Positions 28,136 through 35,596 of a stretch of DNA of 40,158 bases are shown here, in pieces. Positions within the stretch are counted from its first letter, which is position 1. Every line of letters starts with the position of its first letter. This stretch comes from JAAYJR01 sp964563975 (GTDB lineage: Bacteria > Bacteroidota > Bacteroidia > Bacteroidales > Prolixibacteraceae). The notes under the pieces are model-generated. The model searched no databases. It was not told where the DNA came from and worked only from the letters and a program-made list of their open reading frames with translations. The stretch covers positions 1 through 40,158 of the forward strand of contig CAZLZJ010000017.1 in NCBI GenBank assembly GCA_964563975.1, in the 5' to 3' direction. The translations under genes were made by a program, and so were the position numbers.

Positions 28136-28168
28136 TCCTCTGTCAGGTAATTACTCCTGACAGAAGGA
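28136..28168 (-). terminator. Strong hairpin, possible terminator of the deaminase-like gene
   Basis: TCTGTCAGG (28139-28147) pairs perfectly with CCTGACAGA (28156-28164) over an eight-base loop. The stem continues for three more pairs past a single bulge (12 pairs in all). On the minus strand it lies 37 bases after the deaminase-like stop and is followed by the T-rich GTTATATTTATATTTTTG. It could be a terminator, an attenuator or an RNA-processing site. Confidence 0.5.
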
Positions 28169-28204
28169 ATTATTAAAAACTAAATAGATTGGTACATTAA
28201 ATAA

Positions 28205-29137
28205 TTAATGCATCTCTGTATCGCAAACTCCCAATCCACCGGTATAGTAGTTAAATTGCACATTCGGATGATCAGCAAGGAGTGACATTGGCACAGACGA
28301 GTCCATAATTTTTTTGCCTATCATCAGTGCTGTCAACCTTTGTCCGAATGGATTATCATGTGTTCCTGCCTGCCATATAGAAACTTTTTCTGTTTTCCAT
28401 GTTTCAACAGGGCCAACTGTGATTGCCTGTACCGGTATTCCTGTAACCACACCACCGGCACTTGTACGTGCATTTTGCATACAGGTTACGGGATGTAGAT
28501 CTACCAAGCGTGTGCCAAGCTTTTTGTACTCTTCGGGTGTCGGAGGCTCATCTTTGTATTTGCCTTCCCTTTTTACAGGATCATTGAATGCCCAGTGTTT
28601 TGTATCACCCTGGCCGCCTTGCATAACCGCACACCTTATTCCGCTGTCCCACGATTTAATGTAATCGGTAGTATCAGCCTTTGGGAAATGCAAATTAGAT
28701 TTGGGCATCTGCAGCTCTTTTTTGATCTTGTTGAAACATAGTTCATTAACTGCTCTTTCAAAAGAGATGGGATGGTTGGGATCAATTTCTTTTCCATCAA
28801 CATACCATTCGTCCATACTCCAGAAGTGGGCATTCGACAGGTCCAGTTCAAGTTCATTAACCATTCTTGCAACAAGCGGTAACTGCTCCGTCGGTCCGAT
28901 TGGTCCGCAAATACCTACAGGCTGGTCTGCTGTAGCTTGCCTCCATGCAGTAATATACTCCAATGCTTCAGCTAAGTAAAAGTCTTCGAGTGTATCATAA
29001 AATACAACTTTAAACCCATCCCTGGAAAGAGCTATCATATCCTCTTTCGTAAGCCTTGCCGCATCATTTAACAGTTCATCATCCAGAGTGGTAAAATCCC
29101 ACCAATCCGGTACCAGCATACTAATTTTTCGTGCCAT
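28205..29137 (-). CDS. Divergent glucosamine-6-phosphate deaminase/isomerase-like protein
   Basis: A 310-residue cytoplasmic protein with a NagB-like fold. A phosphate-loop-like G-P-I-G-P-T is at 78-83, and W-S-M-D109-E-W corresponds to NagB M-D-E-Y. G-D178-T-K-H181-W-A-F-N-D186-P corresponds to NagB G-x-D-G-H-I-A-F-N-E-P, and A-I-T-V-G-P-V-E-T-W replaces A-L-T-V-G-V-G-T. Compared with NagB there is one extra residue between the catalytic Asp and His, and Glu is replaced by Asp. It probably opens, isomerises or deaminates a phosphorylated amino sugar, but the specificity is likely different. It is 28 bases after the PIG-L gene in the same operon. Confidence 0.82.
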   Translation of the reverse strand: MARKISMLVPDWWDFTTLDDELLNDAARLTKEDMIALSRDGFKVVFYDTLEDFYLAEALEYITAWRQATADQPVGICGPIGPTEQLPLVARMVNELELDLSNAHFWSMDEWYVDGKEIDPNHPISFERAVNELCFNKIKKELQMPKSNLHFPKADTTDYIKSWDSGIRCAVMQGGQGDTKHWAFNDPVKREGKYKDEPPTPEEYKKLGTRLVDLHPVTCMQNARTSAGGVVTGIPVQAITVGPVETWKTEKVSIWQAGTHDNPFGQRLTALMIGKKIMDSSVPMSLLADHPNVQFNYYTGGLGVCDTEMH

Positions 29138-29165
29138 AATATATTTTTTAAAGTTTGAATAAATA

Positions 29166-29918
29166 TTACTTGATTAATAGTTTGTCTTCTAAAATACTTT
29201 GCAGAATATTATCCTGACTAAAACCATGGCCTAAGTGTTGTCTGAACCCTTCGGCATAGGTTACGTTTATCTCTTCTCCCCTTAATTCGGAGAATCGCTT
29301 CATTGCAAGAATATACTCATCCATTTTATGGTGTTCAAGCAACCAGTTACGTTGGCTTGCATGACAGCCAAGCATTTTTTCCTTAACTGGCATCTCTTCA
29401 GTAATGTCAACATACATTTTTGGAATAACCGGATTGCCCAGAATATCTTTACCTTCCATCGGGTCGCTGTAATAGAGATAGGGGACAGGTTCAAAAGGTT
29501 CTTCACAAACTTCCATATTTCTTACACCACATGCAAAACAAGATGTAAGGACTATTTTACTGGTCATCTCATGGTCTACCATATAATCCTGCGGACTGGC
29601 TGTAAATACTATTGAAGGCTTTACAATCCGGAGAAGAGTTGTTACTGCATTGATAGTAACTCTGTTGTAAAAAATATAAACATCCTCAAATTCAAGACAA
29701 TGATAATGGGCTCCTATCAATCCGGCAGCTTCTTTGGCTTCTGCTTTTCTGATTGCGCTAATCTCCTCTCTTGTATTTACGGCAGTTCCTTTATCACCCG
29801 GCGCCATGGTTGCAATATGAACTTCCCAGCCTCTTTTTTTTAACAGGGATAATGTACCTGCACACATTATTTCAACATCATCGGGATGAGCAAATACAGC
29901 TAATACTTTTTTTCTCAT
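29166..29918 (-). CDS. PIG-L family N-deacetylase
   Basis: A 250-residue protein starting with V-L-A-V-F-A-H11-P-D-D14-V-E, the zinc-binding H-P-D-D motif of the PIG-L/LmbE family. A later D-Y-M-V-D-H-E-M segment supplies the third ligand. No signal peptide is present, so it acts in the cytoplasm. Members remove N-acetyl or other N-acyl groups from amino sugars and pseudo-disaccharides (GlcNAc-inositol, BshB, MshB). Only six bases separate it from the Gfo/Idh/MocA gene upstream. Together with the deaminase-like gene downstream this suggests deacetylation followed by removal of the free amine. Confidence 0.9.
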   Translation of the reverse strand: MRKKVLAVFAHPDDVEIMCAGTLSLLKKRGWEVHIATMAPGDKGTAVNTREEISAIRKAEAKEAAGLIGAHYHCLEFEDVYIFYNRVTINAVTTLLRIVKPSIVFTASPQDYMVDHEMTSKIVLTSCFACGVRNMEVCEEPFEPVPYLYYSDPMEGKDILGNPVIPKMYVDITEEMPVKEKMLGCHASQRNWLLEHHKMDEYILAMKRFSELRGEEINVTYAEGFRQHLGHGFSQDNILQSILEDKLLIK

Positions 29919-29924
29919 TTTATT

Positions 29925-30971
29925 TTAGTATTCAACGTTTATTATCTCACCTGTTTTTGCAGCTTTATAACAAGCTTCAAGTATTTTTTGGCTGGCTATG
30001 CCAATTTTTTCATTATTAGAAGGTTCTCTGTCTTCTATGATGGCACTGCTGAACTCTTCAATTTCAGCACGGTATGTATTAACAGGTGCAGGGTTAATAA
30101 CAATGCCACCTGATTCGGATCTGACTTGTGCAGCATCATAGCCTGAACTGCCCCCTTCGAGGAAGGCTGTCATTTCACCTGATTCACCTTGCCCGATAGT
30201 TCCTTTTGCAAGGATGCTTCCATTGGAGCCATATAGCTCTAATACGTTTTTGCTGCTATTGTCAGGAATGCAAAAATATGCATCAACAGTTGCCATTGCC
30301 CCGCTTTCAAATATAAGAGACACGATTGCACTGTCTTCAGCTTCATACGGATGAACTGAATTATTTATGAAGCAGCTTAATTTTTTTATTTTGCCAAAAA
30401 ACATTTCAAGCAGGTCTATACAATGGCTGCCCATATCCATCAAAGAACCACCTCCCCCCAAAGAGGGGTTCTGTCTCCATGCCCCTTCGATTGGCGGGTA
30501 CCAGCACGATAGTTGGGCTCTTCCATATACAGGTTTGCCCAGTTTACCATCTTTAATTATTTTAAGAGCTTCCTGATGCTGTGCCAGGAATCTCATCATC
30601 AGTCCTGTTCCAAGCTTTACCCCCTCTTTTTTGCAAACATCTGCCATTTTTTCGGCTTCTGCAACTGTTAATCCTAAAGGTTTTTCACATAGTATATGTT
30701 TTTTTGCTTTTGCGCAGGCTATCACCTGTTCGAGATGAAGATTTACCGGAGAAGCTATATATACTGCATCAATATCACTTTTCAGCAATGCATCCATACT
30801 TTCCGAAGCTACTGCATCAAACTCTTTGGCAACAGCATTATTGGCTTCGGTGTTTATGTCAAAAACTGAAATAAGTTTTGCATTTTCAGCTTTAGTCAAT
30901 CCTTCGGGTATGGTTCTTCTTCTGGCAATTCCGCCTGATCCAATTACTCCCCATTTTATAATTTTTTCCAT
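29925..30971 (-). CDS. Gfo/Idh/MocA-family oxidoreductase
   Basis: A 348-residue NAD(P)-dependent dehydrogenase: N-terminal Rossmann motif G-V-I-G-S-G-G-I-A (8-16), the catalytic E96-K97-P98 of the family, and a C-terminal domain with G-G-G-S-L-M-D-M-G-S-H-C-I-D-L-L, which supplies the Asp/His of the active site. Members oxidise hydroxyls of sugars and inositols to ketones. Pairing with a DegT aminotransferase (next gene upstream) is the classical two-step exchange of hydroxyl and amine on a sugar or cyclitol ring. The gene starts 28 bases after a large inverted repeat. Confidence 0.93.
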   Translation of the reverse strand: MEKIIKWGVIGSGGIARRRTIPEGLTKAENAKLISVFDINTEANNAVAKEFDAVASESMDALLKSDIDAVYIASPVNLHLEQVIACAKAKKHILCEKPLGLTVAEAEKMADVCKKEGVKLGTGLMMRFLAQHQEALKIIKDGKLGKPVYGRAQLSCWYPPIEGAWRQNPSLGGGGSLMDMGSHCIDLLEMFFGKIKKLSCFINNSVHPYEAEDSAIVSLIFESGAMATVDAYFCIPDNSSKNVLELYGSNGSILAKGTIGQGESGEMTAFLEGGSSGYDAAQVRSESGGIVINPAPVNTYRAEIEEFSSAIIEDREPSNNEKIGIASQKILEACYKAAKTGEIINVEY

Positions 30972-30998
30972 GATCTTTTTTTTATTTTTTATTAAAAT

Positions 30999-31087
30999 TT
31001 CCGCGCAGCAATCCTTCTGAAAGCATTTGTTTATGCATTGATTTGATAATCAGTCTTGTACTTTCAGATCAGGATTGCCCCGCGGAA
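30999..31087. repeat. Large interrupted inverted repeat / structured leader before the oxidoreductase gene
   Basis: Three helices stack: 30999-31005 with 31081-31087 (TTCCGCG/CGCGGAA), 31008-31015 with 31071-31078 (GCAATCCT/AGGATTGC), and 31016-31023 with 31061-31068 (TCTGAAAG/CTTTCAGA). That gives 23 pairs, interrupted by a 2x2 internal loop and a two-base bulge. The 37-base apical region holds a further hairpin, TGATT/AATCA (31039-31043 with 31048-31052). It lies between the aminotransferase stop and the oxidoreductase start. It could be a structured 5' leader, an attenuator or a small MITE-like element; no target duplication is evident. Confidence 0.65.
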
Positions 31088-31107
31088 CTCTTTATATAGA
31101 ACTTTCT

Positions 31108-31128
31108 TTCAGGTTTATCAGAACCTGA
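31108..31128 (-). terminator. Short hairpin directly after the aminotransferase stop
   Basis: TCAGGTT (31109-31115) pairs with AACCTGA (31122-31128) over a six-base loop, immediately after the TAA of the aminotransferase on the minus strand. No U-tract follows. It is a possible 3'-end stabiliser or weak terminator upstream of the larger inverted repeat. Confidence 0.35.
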
Positions 31129-32558
31129 TTATTTAGAGTATGCTAAAATAACTTTTCTTAAAGCTTGACCGATCTGTTCGCAATTTTCTTCTGTAAAAGT
31201 AGGAAATGCAAAACAAGTAAATGTATGAGATTCATGCCAGAGAGCATTGGNNNNNNNNNNNNNNNNNNNNNNNNNNNNNNNNNNNNNNNNNNNNNNNNNN
31301 NNNNNNNNNNNNNNNNNNNNNNNNNNNNNNNNNNNNNNNNNNNNNNNNNNAAAGTAGGAAATGCAAAACAAGTAAATGTATGAGATTCATGCCAGAGAGC
31401 ATTGGGAACATCAACATTTGAATAGTCAACACTTGCAGGATTGACATACTCTTTTGATTTGAACGGGAAGCCGCTTTTACCGAATGCAATATGTTTCTGG
31501 AAAGCAGTTTCAACGTGACATTGTGGCCAGAAAACTTTCCAAACAACAGCTCCTTCAGCAACAGCTGCGTCAACAAACTGCTTAATATCGCAAGTCATAT
31601 TTTCGATATCAAGAGAGAAAGCCATTACATACCATCCGTTTTTACGGGTTTCGGTGTCAATTGGTTTATAAAGTACCTGCGGCAGGTCTTTAATTTGGTC
31701 GATAATGATATTTGCATTGCGGATCCTGTTGGGCATATTCCAGTTGTCGATCCTTTCAAGCTCAGCTATACCGATTGCTGACTGCATTTCAGTCATGCGA
31801 TAGTTAAAGCCTACCATATTATGGATATAAGGTAGTTTTTGTTCCAGTTCGAGCAGACTGAGCCGTGCTTTAACATCGTATCCGTGATCGCGGAAACTGC
31901 GGGCAAGCCATGCATACTCCTCGTTGTCTGTAGTTACCATACCTCCTTCTCCACCTGTAGTGAAGGTTTTATTCTGGCAAAAACTGCATCCTGCTATATC
32001 CCCGAGAGAGCCGGTCTTTTTTCCTTTGAATGAACCGCCGTATGCTTCGGCATTATCTTCAATTACAAAAAGATTGTGTTTTTTTGCAAAAGCATTTACC
32101 TTATCCATATCGCACACATTACCATACAGGTGGACAATCATAATTGCTTTTGTTCTTTCATTTACAAGTTTTTCGGCTGATTCTATACTTATGCAATGAT
32201 CTTCGCGGTTAACATCTGCAAAGCGTGGAACAGCTCCTGCCTGCACAACTGAAAAACTTGAAGCAATGAATGTATAGCTGGGAACGATTACCTCATCGCC
32301 CGGGCCAATGCCTAATGAGTTAAGCGCTACATGCAATGCTGCTGTTCCATTAGCTACGCTGATTGCATATTTACTGCCTTGCCATGCAGCAAACTTTTCT
32401 TCAAACTCCCTGCCTTTCGGTCCTGTCCAGTAATTTACTTTTCCTGAGCGTAATACCTCTTCCACGCCTTTAATGGCTTCTTCACTGAAATTTGGCCAGC
32501 CAACCATTTTACTGGTTACTGTTTTTGGGCCACCATGAATTGCTAATTTTTCTGACAT
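31129..32558 (-). CDS. DegT/DnrJ/EryC1/StrS-family PLP aminotransferase, split by an assembly gap
   Basis: The frame reads from 32558 down to the N-run; its true C-terminus lies beyond the gap in another frame and ends at TAA 31129-31131. Removing the 100 N plus one copy of the 55-bp flank (155 bases, hence the apparent frameshift) restores a 424-residue protein ending F-A-F-P-T-F-T-E-E-N-C-E-Q-I-G. The PLP lysine is K197 in C-Q-N-K-T-F-T-T-G-G-E-G-G, and D168 in E-D-N-A-E-A-Y-G holds the pyridine nitrogen. Members transaminate keto-sugars or keto-cyclitols. It lies 54 bases after a ceramidase-like gene and precedes the oxidoreductase it probably works with. Confidence 0.9.
31196..31405. repeat. 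55-bp duplicated flanks of an assembly gap
   Basis: 31196-31250 and 31351-31405 are identical, both starting AAAGTAGGAAATGCAAAACA and ending AGAGAGCATTGG. They flank exactly 100 N. This is what a scaffolder leaves when two contigs sharing a k-mer-length overlap are joined without merging. It is not a biological repeat. Confidence 0.95.
31251..31350. other. Assembly gap (100 N)
   Basis: Exactly one hundred undetermined bases, a conventional placeholder length, inside the aminotransferase gene. The flanks show the real gap size is probably -55 bp (an overlap), so no sequence is likely missing. Confidence 0.98.
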
Positions 32559-32612
32559 AATAGATTAAATTTAGAATTGTTATTTATAGTTGTAAAAAAT
32601 TAATTATATTTT

Positions 32613-34049
32613 TTATCTGCTTTTCAGCTCTTTTAATAATGATATAGCAGTATCTGTAATCATTTCTCCTCCGCCGGATTCAACTAACGAATAGATGATT
32701 TCATAGCTTCCCTCAGGATATGCTTTCCTGAGAGGAATACACTCTTCATGACTATTTGCCAGGGTCAACACTATTGTTGATTCAAAAGGAGAGGCTTTTT
32801 TGATCTCTAATGCCAGTTCAACAAAAAGCTGCCCCGGGAGAGCAACAGTTGCTGTATGGTTGTTGAACCGGAATACCTGTATTTCCATTGGCAGAGTATC
32901 GCCATATTTTTTTCTCAGCTTTTCGAGCGAGAGTACTTTTCTGGCTCTTGCCATTAAGATAGGAGATGCTTCCGGATCGGAATAACTTTTTGCCCATTCC
33001 AAATCCATATTGTTATAAGTTTGCAAAGGAACATTAATTGTTTTGCTGATAACAGCAAGAGAGGCATCTCCCTCTTTCAGAAGAGATAAATTTTGCAACA
33101 TTGTTTCACCTATTTTCCGGCCCACCGGCTCGGATGATTCTTTATAACCCACCTGAGGCCCGGGTTTTGTGATATCCCAATGATTTACATCTGCTGAAGG
33201 ACCCTCGCCAAATACAGAAATAAATCCTTTGCCAAACTGACCTTGTAATGTTTGTTCCATGAAATGTGGAAAGCCACTGCTGAATTTTGTATTGTTATCG
33301 CCGATGGTGGCCAGTTGTATGGCAAATGTTGAAAATGATGCAATGGTTTTTCCGTCTGATTCGCTGTTAAACAGAACTATTCCAAGCCCGGGATCAACAG
33401 GGCCCACAGCTCTGATAATATCGGGGTTTAAAAAACCTCCGTTCATAATTACCTGCCCGTCTTTCATCAGGTGTCTTCTGTTGAAGGATATGCCCTCAAT
33501 ATTGATTACTCCTGATTTAAGATTAACAGGTTGCAATTTTGACTGTGCATCAACAACCGAGTTAACCATTTTTTCGATTAACAAACCTGCATAGGAGTCT
33601 TCACCGGAAGCCGGCAGATTGCCTGCATTCATCTTTTGCACATAGGCTTCTACCTCCTCATAGCAGGTAGGATCAGCGTGTGTATGGGTTGCAGCTACAC
33701 ATATGTTTGATAAGGGTATTCCTGTTTTTTCAGAGGCAAGTTTTCTTACTGTCTCTGAAAGTGTCTGAGGCATAAAAAAGAGGTCTGCCAGCACTAATGC
33801 TGCCCGGCAATTACCCTGATCCATAACTATTGTTTTTATGTCGAGAGGGTCCCAAACTCCGTCACTGGTTATTTTATGCACTTTATATCCAATGGGCGGT
33901 GTCATGTCGGCTTGCACTACGCCCACATTTAATTTTCCTTTAGGTTGGGTGCTTTCAGTGTTTTCAGTGCTATCTGTTCCGCCCGTTCCGCAACTTAAAA
34001 GTACTCCTAAACATAATGCCGGGAGTAAGCTGAAAAAGGTTCTTCTCAT
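32613..34049 (-). CDS. Ceramidase-like lipoprotein with lost metal ligands, probable pseudoenzyme (paralogue 2)
   Basis: A 478-residue lipoprotein (L-L-S-C20) of the same ceramidase-N-terminal-domain family: V-G-V-V-Q-A-D-M-T-P-P-I-G, T-H122-T-H124, then G-I-S-F-N-R-R-H-L-M as in its neighbours. Three of the four metal positions differ from the paralogues: Gln245 for the second His (F-A-I-Q-L), Gln407 for Glu (P-G-Q-L-F) and Cys437 for Tyr (E-E-C-I-P). The Asp in the following S-D-Y-P segment is Gly259. The frame is intact and well conserved elsewhere, so it is probably expressed and may bind rather than cleave. It lies 25 bases after paralogue 3. Confidence 0.82.
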   Translation of the reverse strand: MRRTFFSLLPALCLGVLLSCGTGGTDSTENTESTQPKGKLNVGVVQADMTPPIGYKVHKITSDGVWDPLDIKTIVMDQGNCRAALVLADLFFMPQTLSETVRKLASEKTGIPLSNICVAATHTHADPTCYEEVEAYVQKMNAGNLPASGEDSYAGLLIEKMVNSVVDAQSKLQPVNLKSGVINIEGISFNRRHLMKDGQVIMNGGFLNPDIIRAVGPVDPGLGIVLFNSESDGKTIASFSTFAIQLATIGDNNTKFSSGFPHFMEQTLQGQFGKGFISVFGEGPSADVNHWDITKPGPQVGYKESSEPVGRKIGETMLQNLSLLKEGDASLAVISKTINVPLQTYNNMDLEWAKSYSDPEASPILMARARKVLSLEKLRKKYGDTLPMEIQVFRFNNHTATVALPGQLFVELALEIKKASPFESTIVLTLANSHEECIPLRKAYPEGSYEIIYSLVESGGGEMITDTAISLLKELKSR

Positions 34050-34074
34050 TTTGGTAATTTTTGTTTTTATTTAT

Positions 34075-35568
34075 TTACTGATATTTTTCATACGACTGAT
34101 TCAGCATATTTAAAGCCTCTTCTACCATTTTTTCACCTGACCCGGGTGCAAGACGACTGTTCATTGCTTCATAATCATCTTCAGCAAACCCTTTCAGATC
34201 CGGTACGTAGTGAATATTAATATTTGCCATTTCTATTACCATAGTATTTTCAAATGGAGAATGCTTTTTTATTTCGAGCCCCAGTTCTACAAATACCTCT
34301 CCCGGTAAAGTTATAATTGCATTTCGGGAGTCAAGCCTGAATAAGTGCAATTCAACAGGCAGCCTCCAGGGTTCGCCTGAAACAGCAGGCGCAATGGCTT
34401 CTCTTTTTCTGTACAGTTCAAGCGAAAGAATTTTTGTTCTTCTTCTGCCCACTATCCATTCTCTGTCAGGATAAAGCGGGGGAGCATCTTTATTCAATGC
34501 CCACTCATACTCTTCGCGGGTATAATCCTGAAGAGGGAGATATAATGTTTTTGATATTACTTCCAGATCGGGAGCGCCCGGTGTTGTGTTATTTAAATTA
34601 TTTTTAACTGTTTCTGCCAGAACTGCACCAATCTTTTTTGTGATCATCCCTTTTTCTGTTGCCTGCCTGCTTTTTGTGACATCAATATGGTTAAGATTTC
34701 CGCATGTTCCGTTTCCAAACAGTGAAATAAAATGCTCTCCAAATATCTCTTTCATATTTTGTTGCAGAAAATATGGGTAATCGGCACAGTAGTTATTTCC
34801 ACCGTATGTGTCGGGATGATTTGCAAAAACTGTAAGAGATGAGTTATATTCAGTTTCTCCCGTATTTTTGAACAGTATAAAATGTACATCCGGATCTATA
34901 GGTCCGGCCGGTTTTACAATTTTGGGATTGAGAACACCCGGATTAAAACGCACGCGACCATTTGTCATAAGAAATCTTCGATTAAATGACAGTCCGTGTG
35001 CCCGGCCAATTCCTGACACAAATTCTGTCTCTTCAAGCCGGTTGTTTGCTGTTATTATAGCATTGGTCAGTCCGTCAATGATTCCGGTCAGATAGCTTGA
35101 TTTATCTTCTTCGGTAAGTTCTCCTTTGTTAAGCCTGTCGGAATACTCCTGCAATTCATACATATACCGGGGTCCTGTATGAATATGAGAAGCAGTGATG
35201 CTTATATTTTGAAAAGGGATGCCGGTCTCTTTTGAGGCACGCTCTTTAACAATGCAGCTTAATTCACGTGTTATTCTTATCAGGTCGCATAAAACAAGGG
35301 CAGCCTTTGTATCACCCTGGCTGAAAACTATTGCTTTTGCAAAGAGCGGGGAATCAACACCGGTGCTAACTCCCCTGTAGTGCGGAGATCCGACTTCAGG
35401 CGTTATCTCTCCAAGTCCGATACCTATTTTAAAAGGATTTGAAGCGGTATGCCTTTCGGATGATTGATCACCGGTACTGCAACTGCCGATAATTAAAAAT
35501 ATCAAAGTTAAGCTAAGTGTCAGTTTTATGGGTTTAAGAATAATTTTTTTGCAACTTACTAAAATCAT
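34075..35568 (-). CDS. Neutral/alkaline ceramidase-like lipoprotein (paralogue 3)
   Basis: A 497-residue lipoprotein with lipobox I-I-G-S-C30. All four candidate metal ligands are kept: H128/H130 in T-A-S-H-I-H-T-G-P, H251 in F-A-N-H-P, E424 in P-G-E-V-F and Y454 in I-H-Y-V-P. The nucleophile loop reads G-T-C-G-N-L-N (287-293). It resembles the gene at 24106 most closely, sharing G-R-V-R-F-N-P-G, K-P-A-G-P and A-P-G-S-G-E-K-M. It lacks the C-terminal ceramidase domain. It lies in a tight run with its neighbours (28 bases after paralogue 4, 25 before paralogue 2), so they are probably one transcript. Confidence 0.85.
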   Translation of the reverse strand: MILVSCKKIILKPIKLTLSLTLIFLIIGSCSTGDQSSERHTASNPFKIGIGLGEITPEVGSPHYRGVSTGVDSPLFAKAIVFSQGDTKAALVLCDLIRITRELSCIVKERASKETGIPFQNISITASHIHTGPRYMYELQEYSDRLNKGELTEEDKSSYLTGIIDGLTNAIITANNRLEETEFVSGIGRAHGLSFNRRFLMTNGRVRFNPGVLNPKIVKPAGPIDPDVHFILFKNTGETEYNSSLTVFANHPDTYGGNNYCADYPYFLQQNMKEIFGEHFISLFGNGTCGNLNHIDVTKSRQATEKGMITKKIGAVLAETVKNNLNNTTPGAPDLEVISKTLYLPLQDYTREEYEWALNKDAPPLYPDREWIVGRRRTKILSLELYRKREAIAPAVSGEPWRLPVELHLFRLDSRNAIITLPGEVFVELGLEIKKHSPFENTMVIEMANINIHYVPDLKGFAEDDYEAMNSRLAPGSGEKMVEEALNMLNQSYEKYQ

Positions 35569-35596
35569 TTTATCAGTTTTTTTAGATTTAAAAAAG

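Noticed and set aside
31158..31250. A novel C-terminal tail on the aminotransferase (P-M-L-S-G-M-N-L-I-H...)
   Set aside because: It is the duplicated contig end read in the wrong frame after the N-run; the same DNA in the right frame gives the true N-A-L-W-H-E-S-H-T-F-T-C segment.
31196..31405. Target-site duplication around an inserted element
   Set aside because: The 55-bp length, the exact 100 N and the coding content of both copies point to a scaffolding join; no transposon sequence is visible.
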